A stretch of DNA of 64,000 nt, taken from the NCBI GenBank assembly GCA_018268075.1, contig JAFDXH010000206.1:1-64000 (forward strand), written 5' to 3'. The translations under genes and the position numbers were made by a program. Origin of the DNA: Bacteroidota bacterium (GTDB lineage Bacteria; Bacteroidota; Bacteroidia; Chitinophagales; Chitinophagaceae). Positions 18,380 through 27,410 of the stretch are shown in pieces. The notes beneath the pieces are model-generated. The model was not told where the DNA came from and made no database searches. It saw only the letters and a list, made by a program, of their open reading frames with translations. Position 1 is the stretch's first letter; every line of letters starts with the position of its first letter.

Positions 18380-18415
18380 AAAGATTGGGAGCAATCATTT
18401 CTGCTCCCAATCTTT
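18380..18415 (+). terminator. Strong stem-loop after susD (terminator or attenuator)
   Basis: A perfect 14-bp stem, AAAGATTGGGAGCA (18380-18393) with TGCTCCCAATCTTT (18402-18415), and an 8-nt loop, 7 nt after the susD stop. The stem ends in TTT followed by ATTTAT rather than a long U-run, so partial termination or protection of the upstream susCD message from 3' decay is likely. nanA starts 100 nt later on the same strand. Confidence 0.75.
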
Positions 18416-18515
18416 ATTTATATAGTTTATCTTTCGAAATCTTGCTGCATATAATTTGGTACTCAACTTTAGATTGAGAATCATTTATTGCATTTTCAAA
18501 AAAAATATTAAGATC

Positions 18516-19436
18516 ATGACAGACCATCTGCAAGGATTAATCGCTGCCCCATTTACACCAATGGATAAAAATGGGGAACTTAATCTCAACTTAATTTCTG
18601 AATACTACCAGTTTTTAAAAAAGAATAAAGTGACTGGCGCTTTTATCAGTGGCTCTACAGGTGAAGGCGTATCCATGTCTCTTATAGAAAAAAAATCCGT
18701 TGCAAAAGCATGGGCAGATGCCACCAACCATGACCCCGACTTTAAAGTAATGACCTTACTTGGTGGCACCAGTATTACAGATTGTATTGAACTGGCAAAG
18801 TATGCCCAACAAGTAGGCTTATACGCAGTTTCTTTTACAGCCCCATTTTATTTTAAACCAGCAGATGTATCTGTACTTGCCGCTTGCTGCAAAGAAATTG
18901 CAGACTCGGTACCAAACATGCCTTTTTACTATTACCACATTCCGGTTTTAAACGGTGTAGGGTTTCCTATGATTGAGCTTTTAAAAAATGTGGACGGCAA
19001 AATATCAAATTTTGCAGGCATAAAATATACGCATGAAGATTTTATGGACTTTCTGTCTTGCCTACATTTTCAGAATGGTAAATATGATATGCTTTGGGGC
19101 CGAGATGAGAATATGCTTGCTGCGCTAGCAGTAGGCGCCAAAGGCGCTGTTGGCAGCACCTTTAACTATGCTGCACCCTTGTACTATGATCTTATAGACG
19201 CATTTAATAAGAATGATTTGAAAAAGGCGCAAGCCTTACAACAACTTTCTATTGACATGATTACCTTACTGGGAAAATATGGCGGCATAGCTACAGGTAA
19301 AGCCTACATGAAGTTGGCCGGGCTTGATTGTGGGGGGTTTCGCCTACCAGTAAAGAATATGGACGAAAATAAATTTGAACTTTTTAAAAGAGATACACAA
19401 CTAATAAACTTTAATAGTTTTTGCTCAACAAAATAA
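18516..19436 (+). CDS. nanA: N-acetylneuraminate lyase (DapA/NanA family)
   Basis: 306 residues from ATG 18516 (MTDHLQGLIAAPFTPM); the frame is open from 18456, but the extra residues are not family-like. A class I aldolase barrel with 'GSTGEG' (46-51), the YxxP motif Y140-HIP and the Schiff-base lysine K170 ('FAGIKYTHEDF'). It would cleave Neu5Ac to pyruvate and ManNAc in the cytoplasm. Dihydrodipicolinate synthase is the alternative in this fold, but the adjoining nanM, two sialidases and the AGE epimerase indicate the sialate lyase. It lies 143 nt after susD and 19 nt before nanM. Confidence 0.92.
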   Translation: MTDHLQGLIAAPFTPMDKNGELNLNLISEYYQFLKKNKVTGAFISGSTGEGVSMSLIEKKSVAKAWADATNHDPDFKVMTLLGGTSITDCIELAKYAQQVGLYAVSFTAPFYFKPADVSVLAACCKEIADSVPNMPFYYYHIPVLNGVGFPMIELLKNVDGKISNFAGIKYTHEDFMDFLSCLHFQNGKYDMLWGRDENMLAALAVGAKGAVGSTFNYAAPLYYDLIDAFNKNDLKKAQALQQLSIDMITLLGKYGGIATGKAYMKLAGLDCGGFRLPVKNMDENKFELFKRDTQLINFNSFCSTK

Positions 19437-19455
19437 TTTGGACAAAAAGTGAAAA

Positions 19456-20625
19456 ATGATGATCCGACAATCTATATTTTTTATGATGATGGCTACTTCA
19501 CTAATGACCAATGCTCAAAATAAAATTATTCCTATAGTAAAATGGAAGCGTGTAGCTGACTTACCGCCATCATTTGATCATTCAAAATCGCTGGGATTTG
19601 CAGGAGCCATTAATGGCATAAGTGATAATATCTTAGTAGTAGCAGGCGGCGCTAATTTTCCTGATAGATTACCATGGGATGGTGGGAAAAAATATTATTC
19701 TAATGAAATTCATATTCTTCAAAAAAAGAATGAGAAATATTTTTGGAAAAAAAATGTAGTTCAGCGACTTCCTCAACCAATAGCCTATTGCGGCAATACC
19801 TCAACCGCCAAGGGAATCGTATATGCAGGTGGCGAAAATGAAAAAGGGATTTCAGATAAATGTTTTTTGCTAAAATGGGATGCAATAAATGATAGTATAG
19901 GAGTACTGCCATTGCCTGACCTTCCTTTGGCCTTGACTAATATAGCCCTAACCCATATAGCAAACACCGTGTATGCTGCTGGTGGCGACGAAAGCAGCCA
20001 CTCTTCCAGAAATTTCTTCTCATTGAATTTAGATGATGCCAATGCAACCTGGAAGCATCTTCCAGATTTGCCGGTGGCACTGGCCAACGCCACTTTAATA
20101 GCACAAGGGCCGCAAGGAAAGGAAAATATATATTTAATAGGCGGCAGATCAAAAACAGCCTCAGGTATCAGCGAGCTGCATGCTACCACCTACGTATTTA
20201 ACCTAAAGAAAAATAATTGGCAAAAATGTGCTGACATCAATGACGGTAAAAATATATCCAATCTCTCAGCCGCTGCAGGCATTGCCATTGACAAAAATTT
20301 AATTTTAATGGTTGGTGGCGACAATGGTAAAACATTCCATAAAATAGAAACTTATATTTCCAGAATATCAAAGTCAAACACAGAAGAAGAAAAGGAAAAA
20401 CTTACAGCAGAGAAAAATGCATTGAGTATTCACCACAAAGGGTTTTTCAAAGGCCTTTTATTATATAATATCCAAGAGAATAAATGGACAAATATTGGTG
20501 ATTACCCCTTCCCTGCTCAGGTAACAACTACGGCTGTAAAATGGGGTAATAATATCGTAATTTCAAATGGCGAAATAAAACCGGGCATAAGAACACCAAG
20601 TGTGGTAATTGGCCTTGTAAAGTAA
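19456..20625 (+). CDS. nanM: N-acetylneuraminate epimerase/mutarotase, kelch-type
   Basis: 389 residues with a short signal peptide (MMIRQSIFFMMMATSLMTNAQ), then kelch repeats recognisable by Gly-Gly and spaced Trp/Tyr ('LVVAGGANFP', 'IVYAGGENEKG', 'TVYAAGGDESS', 'IYLIGGRS', 'ILMVGGDNG'). NanM-type propellers interconvert alpha- and beta-Neu5Ac in the periplasm, speeding use of sialidase product. Two starts, 19456 and 19459, are equivalent. About 94 nt separate it from the transporter gene. A generic galactose-oxidase/kelch protein is possible, but the position right after nanA makes nanM the best call. Confidence 0.88.
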   Translation: MMIRQSIFFMMMATSLMTNAQNKIIPIVKWKRVADLPPSFDHSKSLGFAGAINGISDNILVVAGGANFPDRLPWDGGKKYYSNEIHILQKKNEKYFWKKNVVQRLPQPIAYCGNTSTAKGIVYAGGENEKGISDKCFLLKWDAINDSIGVLPLPDLPLALTNIALTHIANTVYAAGGDESSHSSRNFFSLNLDDANATWKHLPDLPVALANATLIAQGPQGKENIYLIGGRSKTASGISELHATTYVFNLKKNNWQKCADINDGKNISNLSAAAGIAIDKNLILMVGGDNGKTFHKIETYISRISKSNTEEEKEKLTAEKNALSIHHKGFFKGLLLYNIQENKWTNIGDYPFPAQVTTTAVKWGNNIVISNGEIKPGIRTPSVVIGLVK

Positions 20626-20718
20626 TTTCCTTCCTCGGCATGCAATGACTTTTTATATTCTATGAATAATAGTATATTTTGAAATAGCCTCTTAGGTTTT
20701 TTCATAAAAACAAAGAAT

Positions 20719-21957
20719 ATGGTACAACAAAACAAAGATTATAAATGGGTAGTTGTAGCCTTACTCTGGGTAGTAGCGCTACTCAATTATATGGACAGGC
20801 AAATGCTGAGTACCATGAAACCATCCATGATGGTGGATATACATGAATTACAATCGGCCACCAATTTCGGCTATCTAATGGCTATTTTTTTATGGATATA
20901 CGGATGTATGAGCCCCATCTCTGGAATAATTGCAGATAGAATCAGTAAGAAATGGCTTATTGTAGGCAGTTTGTTTGTATGGAGTGCTGTAACATTTTCA
21001 ATGGGCTACGCAACCACATTCAACCAGTTATATGTACTGCGTGCAATCATGGGCGTTAGTGAGGCATTATATATCCCTGCCGGCTTGGCTCTTATAGCAG
21101 AATTTCATGATTCCAAAACGAGGTCGCTGGCAATAGGTGTACACATGACTGGCCTATACATGGGGCAGGCTTTAGGCGGCTTTGGGGCTACTATAGCACA
21201 TAAATTTTCATGGCAAATGGCTTTTCACTCCTTCGGCATCATCGGTATTTTTTATTCAGTTATTCTAATACTCTTTTTAAGAGACAAGAAAACAATCAAT
21301 GCAGATACAATTAATGAAAATATTAAAACAATCTCAGGATCAGGCATTTTAAAGGGGTTAGGGCTATTACTCACCAATACTTCATTTTGGATTATTCTGT
21401 TCTATTTTGCTGTACCCAGTCTTCCAGGGTGGGGTGTCAAGAATTGGCTGCCTACTTTATTTGCCGATAATTTACATATAGATATGGCACAAGCTGGCCC
21501 CTACTCTACTATTACGATTGCCGTTTCATCATTCTTTGGGGTAATTTTTGGTGGTATCCTATCAGACGAGTGGGTTCAAAAAAACATAAAGGGAAGAGTA
21601 TATACCAGTGCTATTGGATTAAGTTTGACAATTCCGGCATTAATGTTTATTGGATATGGGCACTCCTTAGCGGCAGTGATAGGCGCTGCATTTTGTTTTG
21701 GCTTCGGCTTTGGTATGTTTGATGCCAACAACATGCCGATACTTTGCCAGTTTGTTTCGCAAAAATATAGGGCTACTGCCTATGGACTTATGAATATGGT
21801 AGGTGTTTTTGCTGGCGCCTTTGTTACTGATTGGTTAGGCAAATCTACAGATGCCGGTAATCTGGGTCAAAGTTTTGCTATGCTGGCTGGAATAGTACTG
21901 CTGGCATTGATCATTCAGATTAGCTTTCTTAGGCCCAAGGTGAATGATTTAACATAG
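20719..21957 (+). CDS. MFS transporter, probable sialic acid importer (NanT-like)
   Basis: 412 residues, about 12 hydrophobic segments, major facilitator fold of the anion:cation symporter type ('NYMDRQMLSTMKPSMM', 'GLYMGQALGGFGA', 'FGFGMFDANNMPILCQF'). The motif 'RQMLSTMKPSMM' after TM1 is typical of sugar-acid (hexuronate-type) transporters. Located between nanM and the sialidases, it most likely takes free Neu5Ac across the inner membrane; the exact substrate is inferred from context. The stop lies 13 nt before the next gene, so transcription is probably continuous. Confidence 0.85.
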   Translation: MVQQNKDYKWVVVALLWVVALLNYMDRQMLSTMKPSMMVDIHELQSATNFGYLMAIFLWIYGCMSPISGIIADRISKKWLIVGSLFVWSAVTFSMGYATTFNQLYVLRAIMGVSEALYIPAGLALIAEFHDSKTRSLAIGVHMTGLYMGQALGGFGATIAHKFSWQMAFHSFGIIGIFYSVILILFLRDKKTINADTINENIKTISGSGILKGLGLLLTNTSFWIILFYFAVPSLPGWGVKNWLPTLFADNLHIDMAQAGPYSTITIAVSSFFGVIFGGILSDEWVQKNIKGRVYTSAIGLSLTIPALMFIGYGHSLAAVIGAAFCFGFGFGMFDANNMPILCQFVSQKYRATAYGLMNMVGVFAGAFVTDWLGKSTDAGNLGQSFAMLAGIVLLALIIQISFLRPKVNDLT

Positions 21958-21970
21958 AAAAATTATTGCC

Positions 21971-23551
21971 ATGAAAAGGTTTGCATATAAATTTTCAATC
22001 TGTGCCTGGATCCTAATTTTAAATTTGGGATGCACAAAAAAAAGCGCTTCAGCACCGCCTGCCGCGCCTGATAAAATTCAGGCCGCTTCCTTTGTGCCAA
22101 CCATGCCCATCATCAAAGGCCTGTCAATAAACCCTGTGTTAAGAATAGGCATCACCATTCCTGAAGGAAATTCAATACAACAATACAGAAAAATATTATG
22201 TACCCTTAATAACGGAGCAATTACAGCTATCCAGAAAATTGATGTTTATGTATCCTTAACAGGTACCAATGACATTACTACCTCCAATCTTATTGCCACT
22301 ATCAGCCCTAATTCTACAACCTTTGAAATTCCATTTACCCTGAATGCACCTCCTAGTAATCCGTGTATTTATTTAAGTGTAGTATTAAATAATAATGCCC
22401 CCATCAATAATAAAATAGAATTGCATGCTACAAAATTGATAGATGCTACAGGCAAAGAGCTCTTAATAGACCAAGGAAATTTTATCTATTCAAAATATTG
22501 CGGATACGCATTAAGAAAAGGGGGAGATGATGGGGTGAATACCTATCGTATTCCAGGATTAATAACTACAGACAAGGGAACATTGATCGCAGTGTATGAT
22601 ATCCGCTATAATAACAGCAACGACCTTCCCTCATACATCAATGTAGGAATGAGCAGAAGTACAGACAATGGAAATACCTGGACACCCATGAAAGTGATTT
22701 TAAATATGGGCACAGGAACCCAACAAGGCGTTGGCGATCCAAGCATACTTTTTGACCCGGCAACAAAAAAAATATGGGTGGCAGCATTATGGGCCGCGAA
22801 TGGGCATTCCATTGCACAATCAGGGCCGGGGCTTACTCCTGATGTAAGCGGCCAACTTGTAATGTGCAACAGTAATGATGATGGACTTTCATGGTCATCG
22901 CCCATCAATATTACTTCACAGGTAAAGGATCCTGCATGGAAAATATTTTTTCAAGGACCTGGCAGAGGTATAGCCATGAGTAATGGTACATTGGTTTTTC
23001 CTACACAATATTGGGATGCTTCCAATGTGCCCTATTCTACTATTATATATAGCAGCAATGGCGGAGTTAATTGGCAAAGAGCATCCAGTGCACCTAAATC
23101 AAATACCACCGAAGCTCAGGTAGTAGAGACTACCCCGGGCACACTAATGCTGAATATGCGTGACAACCGTGGCAGCTATAGAAGTGTATCTACCACGCCC
23201 GATATGGGTACTAACTGGACAGAGCACCCTACTTCGTATAATACTCTTCCCGACCCTGTATGCATGGCCAGCCTAATAAAAGCAAATGTGAATGTAAAAG
23301 GCTTAATGAAAGATATTTTGTTTTTTAGCAATCCCAACACTTCATCTGCACCCAGACAAAACATTACCATAAAAGCAAGCACAGATATGGGCCAGTCGTG
23401 GCCTGTATCAAATCAATTGCTGATAGACTCAAGAGAATGTTATGGATACTCCTGCTTAACTAAAATAGATGACAATAACGTGGGTCTTTTATACGAAGGC
23501 ACAAAAGATTTGTATTTTGTCGTAATTCCTGTAACCGATATTATAAAATAA
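21971..23551 (+). CDS. Exo-alpha-sialidase (GH33), lipoprotein with N-terminal sialidase-associated domain
   Basis: 526 residues. Signal peptide with lipobox-like 'LNLGC', so probably lipid-anchored. About residues 40-170 form a beta-rich domain like the BNR-associated N-terminal domain of Bacteroidota sialidases. The catalytic propeller follows, with the 'YRIPGLITTDKG' (FRIP-type) arginine motif and several Asp-boxes: 'STDNGNTWT', 'SNDDGLSWS', 'SSNGGVNWQ', 'STDMGQSWP'. It would release terminal sialic acid from glycoconjugates at the cell surface. It follows the transporter by 13 nt and precedes a second sialidase lacking the N-terminal domain. Confidence 0.92.
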   Translation: MKRFAYKFSICAWILILNLGCTKKSASAPPAAPDKIQAASFVPTMPIIKGLSINPVLRIGITIPEGNSIQQYRKILCTLNNGAITAIQKIDVYVSLTGTNDITTSNLIATISPNSTTFEIPFTLNAPPSNPCIYLSVVLNNNAPINNKIELHATKLIDATGKELLIDQGNFIYSKYCGYALRKGGDDGVNTYRIPGLITTDKGTLIAVYDIRYNNSNDLPSYINVGMSRSTDNGNTWTPMKVILNMGTGTQQGVGDPSILFDPATKKIWVAALWAANGHSIAQSGPGLTPDVSGQLVMCNSNDDGLSWSSPINITSQVKDPAWKIFFQGPGRGIAMSNGTLVFPTQYWDASNVPYSTIIYSSNGGVNWQRASSAPKSNTTEAQVVETTPGTLMLNMRDNRGSYRSVSTTPDMGTNWTEHPTSYNTLPDPVCMASLIKANVNVKGLMKDILFFSNPNTSSAPRQNITIKASTDMGQSWPVSNQLLIDSRECYGYSCLTKIDDNNVGLLYEGTKDLYFVVIPVTDIIK

Positions 23552-23608
23552 ATAACTGCCATAGAAGTAACGCTGGAATAAATGCCCATGTTTAAAATAA
23601 TATAAACC

Positions 23609-24775
23609 ATGAAAAAAATAATTTTGATCTTAATTGCTATTTGTACTTTTTTAAATATTTATTCGCAAAGCAATGCCGTACCGGTTTTTGTTTCGGGCAA
23701 AGAAGGCTATAAAAGCTTTCGCATACCTGCAATTATTCGTTTACAAAATAAAAGTTTGCTTGCTTTTTGTGAAGGAAGAGTACATGGAGCAGCAGATTTT
23801 GGAGATGTAGATATTGTAATGAAAAAAAGTATAGATAATGGGAAGACCTGGAGTCCGTTGGAAAAAATAGTAGATGCAGATTCTTTGCAGGCAGGTAATT
23901 GTGCGCCGGTAGTAGATACTAACGACCCTGCATACCCGAATGGCAGAATATTTCTTTTTTACAATACAGGAAATAATCATGAAGGGGAAGTAAGAAATGG
24001 AAACGGGCTTCGTGAGGTGTGGTACAAAACTTCAACAGACAATGGTACAACCTGGAGCCAGCCGGTGAACATAACAGCGCAGGTATCTCGACCTAAACAG
24101 CCACAAATGAATTCTGCATATAATTTTACAGAAGACTGGAGAAGTTTTGCCAATACCCCCGGCCACGCTATGCAATTTCAAGGCAAAAAATACAAAGGAA
24201 GAATTTTCATTGCTGTAAATCACTCAGAGGGTGGCCCCAAAAGTGGCTTTACAGATTATATAGCTAATGGATTTTATACAGACGATCATGGAAAAACATT
24301 TCGTATATCGCCCAACGTTAGTATTGCCGGAAGCAACGAATCTACAGCAGCAGAATTGAGTAATGACAAATTAATGATGAATAGCCGGAATCAGAAAGGC
24401 GATATAAGGGCAAGAATTGTATCCATTAGCAGTAATGGTGGCGAAAGCTGGGACACTACTTATTTTGACCATACTTTAATTGACCCTGTAAATGAAGGAA
24501 GTATATTAACAATCGGAAAAAGGAAAGGAAAAAATATTATTGCCTTTAGCAATGCTGCAGATACTAAACAAAGAAATAACCTAACGCTACGCATCAGTTA
24601 TAACGACGGCAATACATGGGCAAAGTCTATAGTAGTGGATAAAATAGCTAAAGAAAAAAATAATGATTATACGGCCTACTCTGATCTGGTAAAAATAAAT
24701 AAGAGTAAAATTGGTGTATTGTACGAAAGGGATGGGTATAAAGAAATTGTTTTTACCGTAATCAAATGGAAATAA
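23609..24775 (+). CDS. nanH: Secreted exo-alpha-sialidase (GH33), single domain
   Basis: 388 residues, with a Sec signal peptide (MKKIILILIAICTFLNIYSQ) and no lipobox, so periplasmic or exported. The FRIP motif 'FRIPAIIRLQNKSLLAFCEG' is near residue 36, and five Asp-boxes are recognisable ('SIDNGKTWS', 'STDNGTTWS', 'TDDHGKTFR', 'SSNGGESWD', 'SYNDGNTWA'). The end 'IGVLYERDG' carries the catalytic Tyr region. It lacks the extra N-terminal domain of the preceding sialidase and seems related but diverged, so the two may differ in linkage or location. It starts 57 nt after that gene. Confidence 0.92.
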   Translation: MKKIILILIAICTFLNIYSQSNAVPVFVSGKEGYKSFRIPAIIRLQNKSLLAFCEGRVHGAADFGDVDIVMKKSIDNGKTWSPLEKIVDADSLQAGNCAPVVDTNDPAYPNGRIFLFYNTGNNHEGEVRNGNGLREVWYKTSTDNGTTWSQPVNITAQVSRPKQPQMNSAYNFTEDWRSFANTPGHAMQFQGKKYKGRIFIAVNHSEGGPKSGFTDYIANGFYTDDHGKTFRISPNVSIAGSNESTAAELSNDKLMMNSRNQKGDIRARIVSISSNGGESWDTTYFDHTLIDPVNEGSILTIGKRKGKNIIAFSNAADTKQRNNLTLRISYNDGNTWAKSIVVDKIAKEKNNDYTAYSDLVKINKSKIGVLYERDGYKEIVFTVIKWK

Positions 24776-24812
24776 CTTGTAATCAAAGCTTAATGCTTTT
24801 CAAATCAAACAG

Positions 24813-24842
24813 TAATCACGATAGGCAATTACCTCGTGATTA
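24813..24842 (+). repeat. Inverted repeat / stem-loop between nanH and the epimerase gene
   Basis: TAATCACGA (24813-24821) is the exact reverse complement of TCGTGATTA (24834-24842), with GG/CC pairs inside the 12-nt spacer. No U-run follows, so an mRNA processing or stability hairpin, or an operator, is more likely than a terminator. Confidence 0.45.
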
Positions 24843-24877
24843 AAATTATTTAAAATCAATGCCACAAAATATTTCTT

Positions 24878-26065
24878 ATGAATAATTCCCAACAGAAATT
24901 AATAGAACTACAAAATTTCTATTCCACCCAATTACTGAATGATACAGTACCCTTCTGGTTTCCCCGATCGTTTGATAAAGAGCATGGCGGATACTTACTG
25001 ATGCGAGATGAAGATGGAACTTTGATAGATGATGACAAGGCAGTATGGATACAGGGAAGAGCTACCTGGCTATTGGCTACACTTTACAATACAGTAGAAA
25101 AAAAACAGGAATGGCTGGAAGGTGCGAAGCTGGGGTATGAATTTTTAAACAAGCATTGTTTTGATACTGATGGTCAAATGTATTTTCATGTAACTCGAGA
25201 TGGAAAGCCGCTACGCAAAAGGAGATATTTTTTTTCTGAAACATTTTATGTCATTGCAGCCGCCGCTTACGCCAAAGCAAGTGGGGATGAGGAAGCTGCC
25301 ACCAATGCAAGAAAGGTATTTGGCACCTGCCTGCAATATGCAACAGGCGATAAAAAATTAAATCCCAAATTCTTTGAAACACGCCCCACCAAAGGGATTG
25401 GTGTGCCAATGATTATGATTAACACCGCGCAGCAATTAAGAGAAACCATTGGCGATCCACGCTGCAACGAATGGATCAGTAAATGGATAACGGAAATAGA
25501 AACTGATTTTGTGAAAGATGAAATTAAATGTGTGATGGAACAAGTAGCTCCTGATGGCTCTATCATAGACCATGTTGACGGAAGAACACTTACACCCGGC
25601 CATGCTATTGAAGGTGCATGGTTTATTTTACATGAAGCAAAGTATCGGAACAATGATTCGCACCTTATTGCACTTGGATGTAAAATATTGGATTATATGT
25701 GGGAACGTGGATGGGATAAAGAATATGGCGGCATGCTTTACTTTAGAGATGTGTACAACAAGCCAGTGCAGGAATACTGGCAGGACATGAAATTCTGGTG
25801 GCCACATAATGAAACCATCATAGCTACCTTAATGGCATACCTGATGACGGGCAATGAAAAATATAAACAATGGCATGAGTTGGTGCACGATTATGCTTAT
25901 GAAAATTTTCATGATAAGAAAAACGGTGAATGGTATGGATACCTGCATAGAGATGGCGGCTTAGCTCAAACAGCCAAAGGAAATTTATTTAAGGGCCCAT
26001 TTCATTTGCCCAGGCAGGAGTGGTATTGTATGCAATTGATTAAAGCATACCTGAATGAAAAGTAA
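24878..26065 (+). CDS. AGE-family N-acylglucosamine 2-epimerase (renin-binding-protein type)
   Basis: 395 residues, an (alpha/alpha)6 barrel without signal peptide, so cytoplasmic. Family landmarks: 'FWFPRSFDKEHGGYLLMRDEDG', 'IQGRATWLLATLYN', 'EGAWFILHEAK', 'WWPHNETIIATLM' and 'EWYGYLHRDG'. These enzymes interconvert ManNAc and GlcNAc. In Bacteroides fragilis the nanLET route uses such an epimerase instead of ManNAc-6-phosphate epimerase, giving GlcNAc for a kinase. The same logic fits here: no nanK or nanE (ManNAc-6P) gene is in the cluster. A related activity such as mannose or cellobiose 2-epimerase is less likely given the nan context. Confidence 0.88.
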   Translation: MNNSQQKLIELQNFYSTQLLNDTVPFWFPRSFDKEHGGYLLMRDEDGTLIDDDKAVWIQGRATWLLATLYNTVEKKQEWLEGAKLGYEFLNKHCFDTDGQMYFHVTRDGKPLRKRRYFFSETFYVIAAAAYAKASGDEEAATNARKVFGTCLQYATGDKKLNPKFFETRPTKGIGVPMIMINTAQQLRETIGDPRCNEWISKWITEIETDFVKDEIKCVMEQVAPDGSIIDHVDGRTLTPGHAIEGAWFILHEAKYRNNDSHLIALGCKILDYMWERGWDKEYGGMLYFRDVYNKPVQEYWQDMKFWWPHNETIIATLMAYLMTGNEKYKQWHELVHDYAYENFHDKKNGEWYGYLHRDGGLAQTAKGNLFKGPFHLPRQEWYCMQLIKAYLNEK

Positions 26066-26072
26066 CAGATAG

Positions 26073-26089
26073 TATTGCTCGTGGCAATA
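26073..26089 (+). repeat. Short stem-loop after the epimerase gene
   Basis: TATTGC and GCAATA pair around a 5-nt TCGTG loop, 8 nt after the stop. It has no U-run, so a role in message stability is more likely than termination. Confidence 0.35.
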
Positions 26090-26142
26090 TATCCATCGCG
26101 CAATCAATAAAATTCCTTTGCGATTTAAAATTTAATAATAGT

Positions 26143-27345
26143 ATGAAGAGCGCCCTAATCCTCTTGGCAATTTTTCTTTCTGTAAAAATTGTAATAGCGC
26201 AACAGCGCTTATCAGCCACACCACCTATGGGCTGGATGACCTGGAATTATTTTGGAGCCAATATTAATGAACAGGATATTAAGGAAATGGCAGATGCAAT
26301 GGAAAAAACAGGAATGATTAAAGCGGGATACAATTACCTGATGATAGATGATGGCTGGCAAGGTGGAAGAGATAATAAAAATAATATAATTCCTGATGCA
26401 AAGAAATTTCCTGCGGGAATAAAAGCGCTTGCCGATTACGTTCACAACAAGGGATTAAAATTAGGCATCTACTCCGATGCAGCACAACTAACCTGCGCAG
26501 GATATACTGCCAGCCTTGGATTTGAAGAGCAGGATGCCAAAACATTTGCTTCTTGGGGAGTTGATTATTTAAAATACGACTACTGCCATGCCCCCGCCGA
26601 TGTAGAAACAGCAAAAGCCCGTTATAAAAAGATGAGTTCGGCTTTAAAAAATTCAGGCAGAGAAATAGTTTTTGGTATTTGCGAATGGGGGCAACGCACT
26701 CCTTGGCATTGGGCTGCTGATGCTGGCGGGCAGTTATGGCGCACTACCTACGACATACGCGACAAATGGAAAAACTTATCGCCTGAAAAAAATAGCGAAG
26801 GCATTATAGACATACTAGATATAAATGCTTCGCTAAATGCGTTTGCTGGCTCAGGTCATTGGAACGATCCAGACATGTTGGTTACGGGCTTGTACGGAAA
26901 CAAAGGCCCGGCTGGGGATGAAGGTGGTATCGGCTGTACCGATATAGAATATCAAAGCCAATTTAGTTTATGGGCTATCATGGCAGCGCCATTAATTGCC
27001 TCAAATAATATAAGAACCATGAATGAATACACTAAAAATATTTTATTGAATGAAGAAATCATTGCAATCAATCAGGATATATTGGGCGTACAGGCAAATA
27101 GAAAAATCGCTAATGACTCAATCAATATTTTTGAAAAGCCACTTTCAAATGGAGACGTTGCCATAGCCATTCTAAATAGAAAGAAATCGGCTATTCATTT
27201 TAAAATTAACTTTAAAATATTAGGGCTAAATGGGAAATACAAAATCCGGGATTTATGGGCTCATGAAGAAGTTGGCAATAGCAGCAATTGGAAGGGTATC
27301 ATACAAAGTCATGAGACAAAAATTTTTCGACTTAAAAAATTATAA
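26143..27345 (+). CDS. Alpha-galactosidase, GH27
   Basis: 400 residues with a signal peptide ending near 'KIVIAQ' (residue 20), so periplasmic or exported. GH27 blocks: 'TPPMGWMTWNYFG', 'MIDDGWQ', 'LGIYSDA', nucleophile D146 in 'YLKYDYCH', and acid/base D204 in 'WRTTYDIRDKW'. The substrate loop 'GICEWGQ' has Cys and Trp as in alpha-galactosidases rather than the Ser/Ala of alpha-N-acetylgalactosaminidases. The C-terminal beta-sandwich is complete. It would remove terminal alpha-linked galactose from host-type glycans. It lies 78 nt after the epimerase and 66 nt before the fucosidase. Confidence 0.9.
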   Translation: MKSALILLAIFLSVKIVIAQQRLSATPPMGWMTWNYFGANINEQDIKEMADAMEKTGMIKAGYNYLMIDDGWQGGRDNKNNIIPDAKKFPAGIKALADYVHNKGLKLGIYSDAAQLTCAGYTASLGFEEQDAKTFASWGVDYLKYDYCHAPADVETAKARYKKMSSALKNSGREIVFGICEWGQRTPWHWAADAGGQLWRTTYDIRDKWKNLSPEKNSEGIIDILDINASLNAFAGSGHWNDPDMLVTGLYGNKGPAGDEGGIGCTDIEYQSQFSLWAIMAAPLIASNNIRTMNEYTKNILLNEEIIAINQDILGVQANRKIANDSINIFEKPLSNGDVAIAILNRKKSAIHFKINFKILGLNGKYKIRDLWAHEEVGNSSNWKGIIQSHETKIFRLKKL

Positions 27346-27410
27346 CAACAATGCGCTGATTAAAAAGAAATACTAAAACAACTCTACCTGAATTTTTATA
27401 AATAGACATT

